Shown here piece after piece: positions 54,139 to 62,084 of a stretch of 64,000 nt of DNA. The DNA is from an uncultured bacterium (lineage in GTDB: Bacteria > Desulfobacterota > Desulfovibrionia > Desulfovibrionales > Desulfovibrionaceae). Position numbers and translations under genes: made by a program. The stretch is taken from NCBI GenBank assembly GCA_905214305.1, contig CAJMLK010000006.1:13216-77215 (forward strand), read 5' to 3'. The number at the start of each line of letters is the position of its first letter. The first letter of the stretch is position 1. The notes beneath the pieces are model-generated. The model saw only the letters and a list, made by a program, of their open reading frames with translations, had not been told where the DNA came from and searched no databases.

Positions 54139-56748
54139 CTACGCCTCCTCCACGCCGGTTGCGGCCTGCGGCAATTTTTCGCCCCTGAACAAGCGGCGAC
54201 AGTGTTCCAGCATTTCTTCACGCCGGGCGGCTACCTGGGCCGCATCCTGCATGATCATGTCCAGTTGCCGGGTATGAATGGTCATATCCCCCGCCACTGC
54301 CAGCAAAAATTCGCCTTCTTCACGATCCATGCCCTTGAGGGTGGCACTGACCGCGTCATTGCGCACCATTGGTGCAAAGCCGAATTCCCACAAAATTTCA
54401 GCCACAAAACGCACGCGAAGAATACGCCGCTCAATATTGGCCGCACCGCCTCGCAGGTGAAAGGTAAGATAGTTTTCGGGGGTGCGCTCGCCAAGGCGCG
54501 CCTCGACCGAGACAAAATGAAAGCCGAAACGCGAATGCAAACTGCAATAGTCGCGCGATATCATGAAATAGTTTTTTTCTGAAAAATACGCGGTCTGCGC
54601 GGCCGGGTCCAGATTGGGATTGGCCGTGGCCTCAAACAGCACAGAAAGAAAACCCTTGCCGTCCACAGGTGGTGGCCCTTGCCAGGGATAGGCGTTCATG
54701 CCGTGCCACAGGGCGCGCATGGGAACCGACGCGATCTGCTCGATATCAATGACCGGTCCGGGAGGTGTCACGGCAAAACCGTCACTGAGATTCACCACCC
54801 AGAACTGCTTGAGCACCTTGTCGCGCAGCTGTTTTACCCGTTGCGGCGCGTATTTTTTCTCCGCGCCAAGGCTGAACATGGCGCTCACGGCCCGCTCATG
54901 GCAATAGCGGGCAATATCGTGGTATGTCTGGCAGTTGGAAGCCCTGAATTCGGGGCTGTCCACATCCATTGTCAACGGCAGAATGCGCGCCGACGCCTTT
55001 TGCAGGATGCGGTACACGGGGCTGCCGGGCATGTAGTCGCGCCCCGGCGGCACATTGGGCAGCAGGGATTCCAGCCTGTCCACATAGACCTGGCAGACAT
55101 CCGAACACAGGGTGATCCGCTGCCCGCTTTTAAGAATTTCCGTTGCGTTGTCCAGCCCGAAGATGGCCGGCTTGCCAAATTCGCGCGCCAGTGACGCCAG
55201 CCGCGAACCGGGCAGGCCCTCTTCGGCGATAATGCCTGCGGCGCGGTCCATCAACGCGCCCCAACGGTAGTTGTCGTCAGGCACAACAAGAATGCCGCCA
55301 GCGGGAAAGCGCCGGGCCTCTTCCCACCGCCGCGCCACGCAGACCGGCCCCGCCACGCGGCCGGGGCTGACCGTATAGCCGCCCGTAAGGCGCAGATTGC
55401 GGCGCACCTCGTCGGTTATCGGCGGCATGTCCACCGCATCCACGGGCAGAGGAATGGGGCGTGCCAGCAAAAGGCGCAGATGACCCTGCGGTGTGCGCAC
55501 CCAGGAAAGAGAAACAGGCCAGCCGAAATCGGCTTCAAGGTCAAGGGCCAGCGCCGCCACCTCTCTGGCGGTATCGGCCTCAAGCATGGGACGTGCCGAT
55601 CCGGGAGGCCCGACAATGCTGACAACATCACAGGGCGGTCGCCTGTCCACAGTGGCGTGGTCGGCAGGCAGCATCGAGTAGTCCAGCTCCTGTGGCAAAC
55701 CGCCACAGGCATAGACGTGGGCATGGTCGCCGTGCGCCTTTACCGGGCTGCACGAATGGGCAAGACCGCCCCAGGAGCCATCCTCCACAGCCATACAGGT
55801 GACGCACACTCCGGCTCCGGCCTCGGTAAGACCCCGGGCGCGCCGGTACACGAGGGCCTGGGCACGCTGCTTGCGGGCCAGAGTCAGCTGGACGGCGCGA
55901 AGCACCTCCTCATCGTCAGCTTCCAGCGGCACGGACGGCCCCCAGAGCACAAGGCCGGGGTCATCGCTGCCTTTTGCCTCGGGCGGCCACAAGCGCCCGC
56001 GCAGCACAAGCCGCATGCCCTGCGGACAGGCGGCACGCAAGCGGGCAACAGCGGTCAGAATTTCCGCCGCCAGATCCTGAGGCATGGGGGTATCTTCTAC
56101 CAGCTGGCCGAGGCTGCGCGAAAGCTTGGCAAGATGTTTGGGGGCAAGGCCCCCGGCAGCCTGTATGCGCCGGTTGATCTCGCTCTGCAGTTCGCCGCTC
56201 TGGAAAAAATGCTGGCAGCCCACGGCAGTGACCACAAAGCCTCTGGGAACCAGATCGGGCAGGCGGCGGCGCACATCTTCGAGCCGCAGGGTCACAGGGT
56301 CAACCAGAGGGGCCTGCCCCTGACCGCTGAGAGCCTGCATATCCGTTTCATCCGGCCCCAGTGGCAACACAAGCGGCCCCAGAAGACAGGATTCCGGTTC
56401 GTAAACGTCGTCGGCCACCATGTTTTGCAGTTCGGCAAAGCGTGCGTACAGGGCTTCGCAAGGGGCAGGGTCGAGCCGCTCCAGTTGCTTGATGCACTGA
56501 AACGCCTGTGTGGCCATGCTGGTACACAGGGCGCGCACCCTGTAAAGCCCAAAGGGATGGTCACAGCACAGGGTGTACTCGAGAGCGGTCATGGTTTCCT
56601 GAAAGGTATTCCATGCCGTGAGAAAAAGCTTGAAGGAATGATGCCGCAGGGCAAAGAAGCGTTCGGCATCGCTGTCTGAAGCCGAGGCTCCGGCTGCGGC
56701 CCGCCGGGCGGCCCGCGAAAAAAAGCCCAAAAGGCGTGAGAGTGGCAT
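54139..56748 (-). CDS. PEP-synthase-like protein with degenerate active sites (paralogue 2)
   Basis: 869 residues from the ATG at 56748, which has GGAG upstream; a longer start at 56766 is possible. It aligns end to end with the interrupted gene at 49148-51778. The ATP-grasp signature RSSAVGEDS of the paralogue is here RGRLWPPEAKGS. The GGK motif is lost. The phosphohistidine motif reads EEGLPGSRLASLARE, placing Arg where the catalytic His should be. It is therefore probably not a working dikinase and may be a regulatory or scaffold protein. The C-terminal domain of about 300 residues (FWVVNLSDGFAVTPPGPV; NYFMISRDYCSLHSRFGFHF; MTIHTRQLDMIM) is well conserved between the two. It is followed after 2 bp by the histidine kinase gene. 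Confidence 0.85.
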   Translation of the reverse strand: MPLSRLLGFFSRAARRAAAGASASDSDAERFFALRHHSFKLFLTAWNTFQETMTALEYTLCCDHPFGLYRVRALCTSMATQAFQCIKQLERLDPAPCEALYARFAELQNMVADDVYEPESCLLGPLVLPLGPDETDMQALSGQGQAPLVDPVTLRLEDVRRRLPDLVPRGFVVTAVGCQHFFQSGELQSEINRRIQAAGGLAPKHLAKLSRSLGQLVEDTPMPQDLAAEILTAVARLRAACPQGMRLVLRGRLWPPEAKGSDDPGLVLWGPSVPLEADDEEVLRAVQLTLARKQRAQALVYRRARGLTEAGAGVCVTCMAVEDGSWGGLAHSCSPVKAHGDHAHVYACGGLPQELDYSMLPADHATVDRRPPCDVVSIVGPPGSARPMLEADTAREVAALALDLEADFGWPVSLSWVRTPQGHLRLLLARPIPLPVDAVDMPPITDEVRRNLRLTGGYTVSPGRVAGPVCVARRWEEARRFPAGGILVVPDDNYRWGALMDRAAGIIAEEGLPGSRLASLAREFGKPAIFGLDNATEILKSGQRITLCSDVCQVYVDRLESLLPNVPPGRDYMPGSPVYRILQKASARILPLTMDVDSPEFRASNCQTYHDIARYCHERAVSAMFSLGAEKKYAPQRVKQLRDKVLKQFWVVNLSDGFAVTPPGPVIDIEQIASVPMRALWHGMNAYPWQGPPPVDGKGFLSVLFEATANPNLDPAAQTAYFSEKNYFMISRDYCSLHSRFGFHFVSVEARLGERTPENYLTFHLRGGAANIERRILRVRFVAEILWEFGFAPMVRNDAVSATLKGMDREEGEFLLAVAGDMTIHTRQLDMIMQDAAQVAARREEMLEHCRRLFRGEKLPQAATGVEEA

Positions 56749-57389
56749 GACGGCTCCAGAACTCATGACAAAGCCCCGGTTTTGCTAACCTGGGAACCTG
56801 TGCCGCCGGCGGCATGGCCGCCGGACCGTGAGCGCAAAAATATGTCGCGCCGGTCAGTTACGACTATTGGCGCTATTGTTACACAGCGGTAACACAGGCG
56901 GCACGCCATACGCAACAGCGAAAAGCCTGACAGGACGCTCTGCAATATGAACCACAGCCTCAGGCTAGCACAGCGCACCCCTGCCTTCAAGCAGCATGTG
57001 ACATAATTCCCAAATATAAAATAAGAAACTTCCGAAATTTCAGGCCAGCCAGACTTTCTCATGCCGTACGTCAAGCCGCAAAGCGATTTGCCCAACTCCA
57101 CAAACCGTTTTTGCGGGCCTGCATGCATGGCGCGTGAACAAAAAAAGCCCGCATAAGGGCTGAATGGGACGGACGGTCGATGGCGGACGATGATTACGGA
57201 TCACCAGAGATAACGGACGGGCATCGGGCATGGGGAGGGACAGCGCATGGCTGGGCGGTCGGGCATGGGTGGCCGATCATGCATGGAGGGCGGTCGGGCA
57301 CGGCTGAGGCATGGCTGGGCGGCTGGCAAGCCACGGCAACGGCCCGCCCTCGCTGCCAGAGCAGCTGATCCATTTCATTCGTAAGCGGC
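56749..57389. other. Gene-free region upstream of the PEP-synthase-like/kinase cluster
   Basis: 641 bp without a convincing gene. It contains a dyad TGTTAC-N6-GTAACA (56878-56895) that may be an operator for the minus-strand cluster, and an AT-rich stretch near 57000-57030. A G-rich block at about 57215-57335 repeats short words (GCATGGCTGGGCGG at 57245 and 57309; GGGCGGTCGGGCA at 57253 and 57288). Confidence 0.5.
56878..56895. promoter_or_regulatory. Possible operator dyad upstream of the PEP-synthase-like/kinase cluster
   Basis: TGTTAC (56878-56883) and GTAACA (56890-56895) are exact complements separated by six bases, about 130 bp before the first start codon. Evidence is symmetry and position only. 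Confidence 0.3.
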
Positions 57390-57393
57390 CTAG
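57371..57393 (-). repeat. Short terminal copy of dispersed repeat at the fliI stop
   Basis: The sequence CATTTCATTCGTAAGCGG followed by CCTAG ends on the fliI stop codon (57390-57392). It is closely related to the ends at 6574-6591, 13888-13911 and 52413-52436. Confidence 0.65.
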
Positions 57394-58883
57394 CCGCGCA
57401 ACGGAGCCACCCCGCCCTGCCCCTGCACTGCTGGAACTGCCGCCGATTCGGCCATCTGGGCAAGCGCCCGCAATTGCTGCATGCTTGGCTCCAGAAACTG
57501 CGGATCGCCCACATCCTGCCGCAAAAAGGCATTGATGGCGGGCATGCTCTCAATGGCCGCGTCAATTTCTGCATTGGTGCCCCTGGCATAGGCCCCGATA
57601 TTGACCATGTCTTCCACTTTGCGAAAGGTGCTCATATTGCGCGTGACCACACGCCCGGCCAGCACATCCTGCCTGTCGCAGATATCTGACCGCAAACGGC
57701 TGATGGAACGCAGCACGTCAATGGCGGGAAAATGCCCCTGATCCGCCAGGTCGCGGGTGAGCACAATGTGACCGTCCAGAATGGAGCGCACGGCGTCGGC
57801 AATGGGTTCGTTAAAATCGTCACCGTCAACCAGCACCGTGTAAATGCCCGTGATGGTTCCTCGGGCAGACCTTCCGGCCCGTTCCAGCAGCTTGGGCAAC
57901 TGGGCAAAAACCGTGGGAGTGTAGCCCTTGGTGGTCGGCGGCTCGCCCACGGCCAGCCCCACCTCGCGCGCGGCCATGGCAAAACGGGTTACGGAGTCCA
58001 TCATGAGCAGCACGTCCATGCCCTTGTCGCGAAAATATTCGGCAACGCCCGTGGCGGCATAGGCCGCGCGCATGCGCACCAGAGGGGACTGGTCGGACGT
58101 GGCGATAACCAGAACCGAACGGGCCATGCCCTCCGGCCCGAGGTCCCGCTCCATAAATTCCACCACTTCACGCCCGCGTTCGCCGATGAGGGCGATAACG
58201 TTGACATCGGCGCGGGTATAGCGGGCCATCATGCCCATGAGCGTGGACTTGCCCACGCCGGAACCGGCCATGATACCCACGCGCTGCCCCTTGCCGAGAG
58301 TGAGCAGGCTGTTGACCGAGCGCACGCCCACGTCAAGGATGTCCGTAATGCGCGGGCGCTGCAGGGGGCTTGGCGGGTCGGCATAGATGGGCACAAGCTC
58401 GGGATGCCACTGCTGCCGGGCCACGGCGGCCCATTCCGGCACATATGGTTCCTGTTCCTGCACCTGCCGGGCAAAATCGGCCCTGGCGCCATCGCCCACG
58501 GGCAAGGGAGAAGAGTACAGCTCGGTGCTGATGGGCGGCCCTGCGTCCAGCGGAGTGCCGAAAGCGTCAAAGGCGCGGCCGAGCAGCCCCGGCCCGGCCG
58601 GAAAAACCGGCGGCAGGCTGGTATTGCGGATGCGGCTGCCGGGACGGATGCCGCGCATATCGCCGTAGGGCATGAACAGCAGATTGCCGTCACGAAAACC
58701 CACCACCTCGGCGGCGATGCCCTCGTCGCCCTCATCGGGCAGCATGTGGCACACGGCCCCCAAAGGAGCGCGCAGACCGCTGCCCTCGGCCACAAGCCCG
58801 ACGACCTTGTTGACCTTGCCGTACAGGCGCACGGGATTGCTTGTTTGCAGCAGCTTGATGCAGGCTTGCGGGTCCAGCTTCAT
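57390..58883 (-). CDS. fliI: Flagellar export ATPase FliI
   Basis: 497 residues. It is the F1-beta-like ATPase of the flagellar type III export gate. Walker A is GIMAGSGVGKSTLMGMMARYT, Walker B is DVLLMMDSVTRFAMAAREVGL, and GERGREVVEFMERDLG and GEPPTTKGYTPTVFAQLPKLLERAG are conserved. It is about 45 residues longer than usual because of an insertion between TELYSSPLPVGDG and IYADPPSPLQRPRI, ahead of the P-loop. It lies 15 bp after fliH, its regulator. The stop is in a dispersed repeat. Confidence 0.94.
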   Translation of the reverse strand: MKLDPQACIKLLQTSNPVRLYGKVNKVVGLVAEGSGLRAPLGAVCHMLPDEGDEGIAAEVVGFRDGNLLFMPYGDMRGIRPGSRIRNTSLPPVFPAGPGLLGRAFDAFGTPLDAGPPISTELYSSPLPVGDGARADFARQVQEQEPYVPEWAAVARQQWHPELVPIYADPPSPLQRPRITDILDVGVRSVNSLLTLGKGQRVGIMAGSGVGKSTLMGMMARYTRADVNVIALIGERGREVVEFMERDLGPEGMARSVLVIATSDQSPLVRMRAAYAATGVAEYFRDKGMDVLLMMDSVTRFAMAAREVGLAVGEPPTTKGYTPTVFAQLPKLLERAGRSARGTITGIYTVLVDGDDFNEPIADAVRSILDGHIVLTRDLADQGHFPAIDVLRSISRLRSDICDRQDVLAGRVVTRNMSTFRKVEDMVNIGAYARGTNAEIDAAIESMPAINAFLRQDVGDPQFLEPSMQQLRALAQMAESAAVPAVQGQGGVAPLRG

Positions 58884-58898
58884 ACAATCCCCATACTG

Positions 58899-60737
58899 TC
58901 AGCGACCTTTGCCCGCGCCGGGCAAAAAACCGCCCTGAGAAAAAACGTCGCTGCCGGACTGTGCCGCCTGTTCCGGCCTGACAGACTGTGTCGACTGGCC
59001 GGACGAGCCCCGCGAGCCGGAAGGAAGCGACAATTCGTCCTGACCGGGCATTCCAGAGCCAGGCTCGTCATCAAGCGGAAAAAGTTCGTCTTCCAGTTCC
59101 GCCAGCGTGGGATTGGCTGCGCGTCCAGCAGGCGGCGCGGCGGCAGATTGCCCGATCTGCGGTGCAACAGCGTCCGGTTTCGCATCCTGAAGGTGCACAT
59201 CCCGGGCTTCGCCCGAAGATTCCTGCCCTGCGGACGCGCCGGACGGCGCTGAAGCGGTCTGGGGCGCTCCGGCCCCGGAGGCTTCCTCAGAAAAAGTGCT
59301 GGATGCGGGAGCCTGCGACTCGCTCTGCCCGACCGCATCGGCCCCGGCCGGGGCTGCTGGCGCGTCTTGAGGCGCGGGGTGGGGGGCGAGGTCGGGGGCG
59401 AGGTCGGGCATGCCCGCACCTTCAGGCGGGGCGCCGTCCTCGGCGTTCAGCTTTTCAGCGCTTTCAGGAAGGTCGGCAACAGACTCCTGCGCATCGTCTT
59501 TGGTCAGCATGGCCGGGCTGTCAGGCCCGGTGGCCTGATGGCCCGCCTCCAGAGCCTGCTCGTCCGCCGGGGGCAAAGATTCTTCAAGCCCGGCTTCCCG
59601 ATGGCCGTCCGCCATATTGTCGGCAGCATCTCCGGAACTGTCTGACGGCAGACCCGCAGCCAGAGGATCATTCGTCCGGGACGCCGCCGCCTCGTGAGGA
59701 GCCTCGGGCGCGGCGTGTTCCGCCACATCCGGCGGTGTCGCATGCTCCGGGTCATCCGCTTCGCGGCCGGATGCGGCAGGAGGCTCCGGCGCGGGCGTCA
59801 TGGCGGCTATGCGCTCGGCCTCTTGCCTCACCATGCGGCTGACGGATTCTCCATCCTCGTCTTCTTTCTGGTCGGGACCAAGGGTCAGGTGGGACAAAAT
59901 ACCGTTGACAAGCTCCGCATAATGCTCCCGCCGACAGTCCACACTGCCGCTGACGCTTTCAGCCACAAGGCCGCCGCGTTCAACGGACGCATCACCGCTG
60001 ACGACCCACTGTTGCAGTTCGGGCACGCGCTCACGGGCGGCCATGAACATGTCGCTCACAGTATCTTCGTCATCGGGATGCACGCGCACGGTGATGGAGG
60101 CGCGGTCTTCCAGCAGGTTGAGCGCTTCGAAGACCAGAGACTGCAAGATGCGTTTATGCTCTTCTTCCAGCACCCATCCCGTCCCCGCTGTCACGGCTTC
60201 CTGCGTCAGCAGGGCAAGCTCTTCACGCCATGCATCGCATATGCCGCGACGCTGGGCGTCCAGCGCATGGAGCACGTTGCCCAGGGCCTGCCCCATTTCA
60301 GCGCGAAACTCCTTAAGCTCCTGCCCGGCCTGATCCATTCCGGCCTGAAAGCCTTCGCCATGCGCCGCGCCCAGCTCGGCCTGCGCCTGCGTTTGCAGGT
60401 CTTGCGCCTTGAGCAGCTCGGCACTGGCCTGATCTTTTTCTTCCTGAGCCTTGACCTTGAGGGCCTCGGTCTCGCCAATGAGGCTCTGCCTGAGGGCCTG
60501 CGCCTCGGCGCGGGCCTCGTCCAGCACCCGCTGACGCTCCGTATAGGCTGCCCCCAGTATTTCACGCGCGCGCTCTTCGGCCTTGGCCCGCACCCGCGCG
60601 AAATAGTCTTCCTGCTCCTGCTGTTGCGCGCGCTCACGGCGCAGGGGTTCCTGCATGGCGTCAAGCTGCTCCACGGTGGCTTCGCGCTCACCCATGAAGA
60701 CAGTTCCCCATTTTTTGCGCAACTGATCTGACGCCAT
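58899..60737 (-). CDS. fliH: FliH-like flagellar export regulator with long disordered C-terminal extension
   Basis: 612 residues, more than twice normal FliH (about 230). Residues 1-290 look like FliH: a charged coiled coil (30-125), a Gly-spaced AAHGEGFQAGMDQAG segment, then the C-terminal FliH/V-ATPase-E-like domain (ALLTQEAVTAGTGWVL; ITVRVHPDDEDTVSDMF; VERGGLVAESVSGSVDCRRE). Residues about 310-612 are low complexity, rich in Ala, Pro, Glu, Asp, Gly and Ser, strongly acidic, and end in a repeated Gly/Ser/Gln tail. FliH holds FliI and brings it to the C-ring. The extension is probably disordered and of unknown use. ORFs on the opposite strand of this segment are composition artefacts. Confidence 0.88.
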   Translation of the reverse strand: MASDQLRKKWGTVFMGEREATVEQLDAMQEPLRRERAQQQEQEDYFARVRAKAEERAREILGAAYTERQRVLDEARAEAQALRQSLIGETEALKVKAQEEKDQASAELLKAQDLQTQAQAELGAAHGEGFQAGMDQAGQELKEFRAEMGQALGNVLHALDAQRRGICDAWREELALLTQEAVTAGTGWVLEEEHKRILQSLVFEALNLLEDRASITVRVHPDDEDTVSDMFMAARERVPELQQWVVSGDASVERGGLVAESVSGSVDCRREHYAELVNGILSHLTLGPDQKEDEDGESVSRMVRQEAERIAAMTPAPEPPAASGREADDPEHATPPDVAEHAAPEAPHEAAASRTNDPLAAGLPSDSSGDAADNMADGHREAGLEESLPPADEQALEAGHQATGPDSPAMLTKDDAQESVADLPESAEKLNAEDGAPPEGAGMPDLAPDLAPHPAPQDAPAAPAGADAVGQSESQAPASSTFSEEASGAGAPQTASAPSGASAGQESSGEARDVHLQDAKPDAVAPQIGQSAAAPPAGRAANPTLAELEDELFPLDDEPGSGMPGQDELSLPSGSRGSSGQSTQSVRPEQAAQSGSDVFSQGGFLPGAGKGR

Positions 60738-60829
60738 GACGTTTTCCGGGTTAGAATTTTTCGGCGGCGGCCCTCACTGCCCGTTGCCGGGCAAGGCTGC
60801 TGCCGGGGACAGGCCGCCGGCCTCAGCCC

Positions 60830-61825
60830 CTAGACAAAAACCTCGCCAGCGCCCCTGCTGATGACAAGCTTGTTTTCCGCCTCAAGGCGGCGCACAACCT
60901 TTACGATATTCTGCTGTGCAGCCTCCACGTCTGAAAGCTTGGTCGGCCCCATGTATTCCAGTTCTTCGCGAATCATGTTGCCCGCGCGTTCGGACATGTT
61001 TTTGAAGAACTTTTCCTTGAGGTCGTCAGTGGAGCCGCGCAGGGCCAGGGTAAGGTCCTCATTGGAAATTTCCTTGAGCATCTCGCGCACGCCCCTGTCG
61101 TCAATGTTTTTGCAGTCTTCAAAGACGAACATGAGGTTGCGGATATCTTCGGCCATCTGGGCGGAATCTTCTTCAATTTCAGACAGCACTTCCTCTTCGG
61201 TGGCGCGGTCCACGGCATTGAGAATTTCTGCCACAGACTGGACACCGCCCACTTTTTTGCCTTCCTTGCCGCCCATGGCGATAAGCTGGCTTGTGAGCAC
61301 CTTGTCCACTTCCATAAGCATGTCTTCCGGCACGGCTTCAAGCCGGGCCAGACGCATGAGCACCTCGGCGCGCACACCGGCGGGCAGGCTTGTCAATAAA
61401 TTGGCAGCCTGATCGGGGTGCAGATGGCCGAGAATGAGGGCCAGAGTCTGCGGATGCTCGTTGCGCAAAATCTGCGAAAGAAGACGCGGACTGACCTGCT
61501 CAAGTTCACGGAAGGGCGCGGGGCCTGTTTCCAGACTGAGCGAGTCCATGATATACTTGGCAGTTTCAGGATCGAGATTTTTGACCAGCAGGCGCTTGAG
61601 CGTATCGCTGCCGCCCGCGATCATGTCCACCCCTTCCACCAGAGACTCGTGAAAGTCGCGCAGCACGTCTTCCACCACTTCGCGCGGCACGGGTTCCAAG
61701 TCCACAATGGCTTTGGAGATCTCGGCTATTTCCTGTCTGTCCATGCGCTTGAACACGTCAGCCGTGAATTTGTCGCCCATGGCGAGCAGCAGCACGGCGA
61801 TGCGCTGTTTGCCGGTCAACTCCAT
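60830..61825 (-). CDS. fliG: Flagellar motor switch protein FliG
   Basis: 331 residues, normal length. It is the C-ring protein that contacts FliF and the stators and generates torque. It begins MELTGKQRIAVLLLAMGD and contains the EHPQ motif ILRNEHPQTLALILGHLHPDQAANLL. The C-terminal torque domain has FVFEDCKNIDDRGVREMLKEI and LALRGSTDDLKEKFFKNMSERA, with the charged residues present. It lies 92 bp before fliH and 40 bp after a small gene carrying a FliF-like tail. Confidence 0.96.
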   Translation of the reverse strand: MELTGKQRIAVLLLAMGDKFTADVFKRMDRQEIAEISKAIVDLEPVPREVVEDVLRDFHESLVEGVDMIAGGSDTLKRLLVKNLDPETAKYIMDSLSLETGPAPFRELEQVSPRLLSQILRNEHPQTLALILGHLHPDQAANLLTSLPAGVRAEVLMRLARLEAVPEDMLMEVDKVLTSQLIAMGGKEGKKVGGVQSVAEILNAVDRATEEEVLSEIEEDSAQMAEDIRNLMFVFEDCKNIDDRGVREMLKEISNEDLTLALRGSTDDLKEKFFKNMSERAGNMIREELEYMGPTKLSDVEAAQQNIVKVVRRLEAENKLVISRGAGEVFV

Positions 61826-61865
61826 CCTTACGCTCCTTCACCCCGCCCGAGGGCGCTGAGGGGTT

Positions 61866-62084
61866 TTAATCCTTGTCAGAAAGCCAGCGCTTGATAAGCC
61901 GCACGGCCTGATCCATATGCTGCTCGGTAATGCGAACCAGCCGCAACTTCAGTTCTTCCACCCGCTGATTGGTTTCCCTCTGTGCCAGACGCAGAGCTTT
62001 AAGCTGCGACAGGGCCGGCGTCAAACCGCCGCCCTGCCCTGCGGAAAGACCCGCTCGCGGGGGGCTAGGCTTTAACTGCTTCAT
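61866..62084 (-). CDS. Small protein with a FliF-like C-terminal tail, between fliF and fliG
   Basis: 72 residues, not a named family. The first 25 residues are Pro/Gly-rich. The rest is a charged helix (ALRLAQRETNQRVEELKLRL) ending in ITEQHMDQAVRLIKRWLSDKD. That end closely resembles the C-terminus of the adjacent FliF (LSDNHMEQVVTLVRGWMKND), the segment that binds the FliG N-terminal domain. The start ATG lies 20 bp inside the 3-prime end of fliF in another frame, and fliG starts 40 bp after its stop, so it is embedded in the operon. Codon use is similar to its neighbours. It may bind FliG and compete with or regulate FliF-FliG assembly. Confidence 0.65.
   Translation of the reverse strand: MKQLKPSPPRAGLSAGQGGGLTPALSQLKALRLAQRETNQRVEELKLRLVRITEQHMDQAVRLIKRWLSDKD

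Noticed and set aside
57215..57335. CRISPR-like or coding repeat array
   Set aside because: The repeated words are short, irregularly spaced and G-rich, with no constant repeat/spacer pattern. The ORF through it has no homology.
58988..59842. Long plus-strand ORF opposite the fliH extension
   Set aside because: It arises from the GC-rich, low-complexity Ala/Pro/Glu codons of fliH read in reverse. It has an Arg/Pro-biased composition and no RBS or homology.
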